Shown: piece by piece, positions 60,887 through 64,000 of the stretch
Layout: the number at the start of each line of letters is the position of its first letter
Numbering within the stretch: the stretch's first letter is position 1
Assembly: GCA_030345135.1 (NCBI GenBank)
Contig: CP128386.1
Coordinates: 103,216-167,215, forward strand
Source of the DNA: Chitinophagaceae bacterium DXS
GTDB lineage: Bacteria; Bacteroidota; Bacteroidia; Chitinophagales; Chitinophagaceae
Direction of reading: 5' to 3'
Length of the DNA: 64,000 nucleotides
Translations under genes and position numbers: made by a program
The notes under the pieces: model-generated
Seen by the model: only the letters and a program-made list of their open reading frames with translations
The model's database searches: none
What the model was told of the DNA's origin: nothing

Positions 60887-62701
60887 ATGCAAAAAGGACA
60901 GATAAGAGTTCAAACAGAAAACATTTTCCCTATCATTAAAAAATTTCTCTACAGCGAGCATGAGATTTTTCTCCGTGAATTGGTAAGTAATGCTGTAGAT
61001 GCCAGTCAAAAATTGCAGACGCTGGCCAATACTGGCGAAGCAAAAGGTGAGCTGGGCGAATTGCGCATTGATATTAAGATTGATGCCGACAAAAAAACAT
61101 TAAGCATTATTGACCGTGGTATTGGTATGACCGCGGAAGAAGTGGACAAATACATAAACCAGGTTGCTTTTAGCGGGGCGGAAGAGTTCCTGGATAAATA
61201 TAAGGATGCAAACATCATCGGGCATTTTGGTCTCGGTTTCTACAGCTCGTTCATGGTGAGTGACAAAGTGGAAATCTTTACAAAAAGCTACAAGGATGCT
61301 CCTGCAGTATTCTGGAGCTGTGACGGCAGCCCTGAATTTGAATTGCACGAGACGGAGAAGGCTGACAGAGGAACTGAAATAGTGCTGCACATTAATGACG
61401 AAAGCACTGAATTTCTTGAAGCAGACAGAATTCGTGGTATTCTCGAGAGATTCTGCCGTTTTCTGCCGATACCTGTTTATTTTGAAGACAACCAGATCAA
61501 CAATACCAACCCGATCTGGACAAAAAAACCTTCAGATCTTACAACTGAAGACTATCAGAAATTTTACAAGGAGTTATATCCGTACGGTGAAACCCCGTTG
61601 TTCTGGATACACCTGAATGTTGACTATCCTTTCAATCTTACTGGGATCCTGTATTTTCCTAAAATAAAGCAGTCATACGAAATACAGAAAGATAAGATCC
61701 AGCTGTACAGCAACCAGGTATTTGTTACGGATGAAGTGAAAGATATTGTTCCGGAATTTTTAATGCTGCTACAGGGAGTTATCGATAGTCCGGATATTCC
61801 GCTTAACGTTAGCCGTAGCTACTTACAGGGGGATCCTAACGTTAAAAAGATCAATGCACACATCACCAAAAAAGTTGCTGATAAGCTTGACGAGATCTTT
61901 AAGACAGACCGCGCTTCTTTCGAAGAAAAATGGGAAAGCCTTGGCCTGTTTGTGAAGTATGGGATGATGACTGACGATAAGTTTCTTGATAAGGCAAACA
62001 AGTTCCTGCTGATGGAAGATGCTGAAACCAGGAAGTTCTATACGTTAGAAGAATACAAAATAGAAACAGAAACGCTGCAAAAAAACAAAGAAGGGAAGCA
62101 GGTTATTCTGTACACTACAAATCCGGTACAGCAGGATGCCTATATCAAAGCATCTGTAGCCAAGGGATACAAAGTGGTTAAAATGGAAACCATTGTGGAT
62201 GCAGCCTTTATCAATAACATGGAGCTGAAATGGGAAAACATCCATTTTACGCGCGTGGATGCAGACATTGTTGATAACCTTATTGACAAGCAGGAGGATA
62301 CAGACTCTGTTCTTAATAGCGACGAAACAACCCAATTAAAAGAGTTATTTGGCGTGCAGATCCCGGATCTTCATGTAACCGTGGAGGTAAAAGGGCTTAG
62401 TCCCGAAACTGCTCCGGTTGTAGCTACCCGTCCTGAACTGATGCGTCGTATGAAAGATATGGCTGCTATGGGCGGAGGAATGAGCGCATTTTATGCAAAC
62501 ATGCCGGACGAAGTAACATTAACAGTGAACGGTAATCACCCGATCTACCAGCACTTATTGAAAGAAGAAGACAAGTCAAAAAAGGAAAAGCAGGTTCGAA
62601 ACCTGGCTGATCTGGCACTGTTGTCACAGGGTTTGCTGAAAGGGAATGATCTTACCAATTTTATTAGCCGCAGCGTGGAATTGATGCAAAATGGTAATTA
62701 A
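60887..62701 (+). CDS. htpG: Chaperone HtpG (bacterial Hsp90)
   Basis: A 604-residue ATP-dependent chaperone that works as a cytosolic dimer on near-native clients. The GHKL ATPase domain shows FLRELVSNAVDASQKL, DRGIGMTAEEV and IGHFGLGFYSSFMV; the middle domain has NVSRSYLQGDPNVKKI; the dimerisation domain is shorter than in E. coli, as usual in this phylum. I start it at ATG 60887 (MQKGQIRVQTENIF); a TTG 24 bp upstream is less likely. The nearest box-like sequence, TATTTTG at about 60838, is one base short of TANNTTTG. A terminator follows at 62741. Confidence 0.96.
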   Translation: MQKGQIRVQTENIFPIIKKFLYSEHEIFLRELVSNAVDASQKLQTLANTGEAKGELGELRIDIKIDADKKTLSIIDRGIGMTAEEVDKYINQVAFSGAEEFLDKYKDANIIGHFGLGFYSSFMVSDKVEIFTKSYKDAPAVFWSCDGSPEFELHETEKADRGTEIVLHINDESTEFLEADRIRGILERFCRFLPIPVYFEDNQINNTNPIWTKKPSDLTTEDYQKFYKELYPYGETPLFWIHLNVDYPFNLTGILYFPKIKQSYEIQKDKIQLYSNQVFVTDEVKDIVPEFLMLLQGVIDSPDIPLNVSRSYLQGDPNVKKINAHITKKVADKLDEIFKTDRASFEEKWESLGLFVKYGMMTDDKFLDKANKFLLMEDAETRKFYTLEEYKIETETLQKNKEGKQVILYTTNPVQQDAYIKASVAKGYKVVKMETIVDAAFINNMELKWENIHFTRVDADIVDNLIDKQEDTDSVLNSDETTQLKELFGVQIPDLHVTVEVKGLSPETAPVVATRPELMRRMKDMAAMGGGMSAFYANMPDEVTLTVNGNHPIYQHLLKEEDKSKKEKQVRNLADLALLSQGLLKGNDLTNFISRSVELMQNGN

Positions 62702-62740
62702 GAACTTAGTCGTATAGCGACAGGCTTATTTTAATATAAA

Positions 62741-62785
62741 AGAGTGGTGATGGATATGCCTATATCAATCGCCACTCTCTTTTTG
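62741..62785. terminator. Terminator between htpG and the histone-like gene
   Basis: AGAGTGGTGATGGATAT - GCCT - ATATCAATCGCCACTCT pairs over 17 bp with two G-U wobbles and is followed by CTTTTTG on the plus strand. Confidence 0.85.
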
Positions 62786-62797
62786 GGTCTCACATAG

Positions 62798-63124
62798 TCA
62801 GGATTTTTTACTGGCAGACTTTCTACGAGCTGCCTTTTTGGGTGCGCTTCTTTTTGCTGCTTTCTTAGGTGCAGCTCTTTTTGCTGCTTTTTTGGGTGCA
62901 GCGCGCTTAGCTGTTTTTCTTGGCGCTGCTTTTTTTGCGGTTTTAGAAGCAGCTTTTTTAGGAACTTTCGCTCCTTCTTCTCTTGCTTCAGACAAGCCAA
63001 TTGCTATAGCTTGTTTGGGATTAGTAACTTTTCTACCACTGCGTCCACTTTTCAGTTTCCCTTCTTTCATTTCGTGCATGCTCTTTTCTACCTTTTTCTG
63101 GCTTTTTGCAGAATATTTCGCCAT
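62798..63124 (-). CDS. DUF6496 protein with lysine/alanine-rich histone-like tail
   Basis: A 108-residue basic protein. The N-terminal 55 residues (KYSAKSQKKVEKSMHEMKEGKLKSGRSGRKVT, then QAIAIGLSEAREEGAKVPKK) match the DUF6496 family; the remainder is KKAAPKKAAKRAAP-type repeats like histone H1 tails. It probably binds DNA non-specifically and may help compact the nucleoid (inference). I start it at MAKYSAKSQ (63124), the family start; a longer frame adds unrelated residues. The repetitive tail is prone to length change. Confidence 0.88.
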   Translation of the reverse strand: MAKYSAKSQKKVEKSMHEMKEGKLKSGRSGRKVTNPKQAIAIGLSEAREEGAKVPKKAASKTAKKAAPRKTAKRAAPKKAAKRAAPKKAAKRSAPKKAARRKSASKKS

Positions 63125-63389
63125 CTGGATATTTTTAAGAATGAATAATGGGTTATCACTGATTCTGCCACAAATCATTTGCCATGACTAACGAATATTA
63201 GGAAGTAAGCCTTTTCAAAGAAAAAAATGGTGAAAAATGGCTGCAATCTCTTCAAATAAACCTTTTTGCGTGTACTGCACCTTTGGTTTTGCTGTAAATA
63301 CTGTTGCCGAATCGCTGCAAATGAGGAATGTATGCCACATTGGAAGACCGTAAGACAGTAAGATCGTAAGACCGTAAGATCGTAAGAGG
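63125..63389. other. Gap upstream of the histone-like gene
   Basis: It holds AATGTATGCCACATT at 63327-63341, the same 15 bases as at 51931-51945 inside the sigma-54-like element of permease 9, but without a TTGC box or activator motif. A GTAAGACC array follows at 63343-63388, in plus orientation beside the 3' end of a minus-strand gene, the opposite of the usual arrangement. Confidence 0.6.
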
Positions 63390-63794
63390 TTACTCTTTGC
63401 CGTTGATGGTTAACAAGAGAAAGCTGTCTTCCGTTGCTTTTATATGATGGCTTACCTGCCGCTCAATGGCCAGCATCTGGCGCTGTGAGATGCTTTCTGT
63501 AGTTCCGTTTACTACAACTTCCACACTTCCTTCCAGCACCTGCAAGGTTAGGATGCCATTCACAACATTGTCATTGATTTCTGCGTTAGCATGCATTGCA
63601 ACCACCACCACCGTCACACCTTCAGTTTTAAAGACGGTTATGGCATTGCGGTCATTTTTTTGCCAGGCTTCCTCAGATTTTAGCTGCTTAATATAAGATT
63701 GCAGGTTGATAAAAACATGCGGAGCTGCTATTAGCCTATCGCCCTGTGGCCGGTTGTTTGTCGCTTCGTTCATTTTTACATCCATCTCTTGCAC
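63390..63794 (-). CDS. Small cupin-domain protein
   Basis: A 134-residue single-domain cupin. The beta-barrel is visible from AITVFKTEGVTVVVVAMHANAEINDNVVNGILTLQVLEGSVEVVVNGT to SISQRQMLAIERQVSHHIKATEDSFLLLTI. The usual metal-binding histidines are only partly present (MHANAE; SHHIKA), so it may be a non-enzymatic or small-ligand binding cupin. The start could be any of three in-frame ATGs (63794, 63785, 63773). Single gene; no promoter recognised. Confidence 0.82.
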   Translation of the reverse strand: MQEMDVKMNEATNNRPQGDRLIAAPHVFINLQSYIKQLKSEEAWQKNDRNAITVFKTEGVTVVVVAMHANAEINDNVVNGILTLQVLEGSVEVVVNGTTESISQRQMLAIERQVSHHIKATEDSFLLLTINGKE

Positions 63795-64000
63795 TTTTTA
63801 TTTTAATAATGCAAGAAGCATGCAAATTGTTCGCCTTAAGTGGCCGTAATTATATTAATCAGGATTAATAATATGGTAAATCGGTTGCATGCAATAAAAC
63901 GTTTATTTAGCAACTTTTCGACAAAGTAGTTAAGCTTTAAATAATTGGAAAAATGTTACATGTGTAACAAAACAACAACCCGGGTGTACCTATTCTGCAA
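63795..64000. other. End of window, no gene seen
   Basis: AT-rich sequence with TATTAATCAGGATTAATAAT (imperfect dyad, about 63852-63872). No ORF, repeat array or promoter box is supported. Confidence 0.5.

Noticed and set aside
63327-63341. AATGTATGCCACATT as a sigma-54 promoter of the DUF6496 gene
   Set aside because: It matches only the minus-24 half of the element at 51928; no TTGC, no motif pair, and it is over 200 bp from the gene.

Overview
This window looks like a chromosomal segment of a member of the Bacteroidota, most probably Chitinophagaceae or a close relative. This is inferred from gene families and promoter style, not from a marker gene. Several genes have the Bacteroidota minus-7 box TANNTTTG just upstream and no obvious Shine-Dalgarno sequence. 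The gene set (tandem 780-830 residue FtsX/MacB-type permeases, DUF4097, DUF6496 and DUF1543 proteins, a lysine-rich histone-like protein, a Kir-type potassium channel, a Thermus-type NADP isocitrate dehydrogenase) fits that phylum. There are no rRNA or tRNA genes, no transposase or integrase genes and no CRISPR array.

Layout. 1-3.6 kb: an octamer array, then an HlyD-type adaptor with two ABC-2 permeases. 4.1-9.8 kb: nadC, a SUI1/YciH protein, a lipoprotein, a membrane-protein/histidine-kinase pair followed by a second, decayed copy of that pair, and a frameshifted XRE regulator. 10.2-33.0 kb: an NtrY/NtrC-like two-component system (minus strand) facing a long plus-strand export locus: adaptor, ATPase, a 99-residue membrane protein and six tandem FtsX permeases. 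33.4-37.8 kb: icd, a candidate small RNA or small ORF, and an arylsulfatase gene flanked by a 46-bp direct repeat. 37.9-51.9 kb (minus strand): TolC, a second ATPase, a DUF4097 protein and three more FtsX permeases with a polysaccharide flippase between them. 52.3-64 kb: ftsK, the Kir channel, small conserved proteins, an alcohol dehydrogenase, htpG, a DUF6496 protein and a cupin.

How the genes fit together. The export genes form one apparent regulon: nine FtsX permeases, two ATPases, one adaptor and one TolC channel. Four control regions (upstream of the adaptor at 13.6 kb, the ATPase-TolC pair at 40.2 kb, and two permeases at 44.8 and 51.9 kb) share one architecture. Each has two copies of a GTGTYCG...GATACA-like motif and, 52-54 bp away toward the gene, a sigma-54-like TGGCAY element. 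The sigma-54 activator encoded at 11.7-13.1 kb is the obvious candidate to bind them. I consider this the most interesting feature of the window.

The intergenic DNA is unusually full of short-period repeats from several word families (GTAAGACC, AATGTGCG, AGCTGATAGC, TCAATTTTCAAC, CTTTAGG, CCTGATACCTGA). They often start within 0-4 bp of stop codons or abut start codons, and in places they supply codons. Longer MITE-like elements and duplicated hairpins are also present. No base composition or similarity search was computed; family names come from recognisable motifs and lengths.
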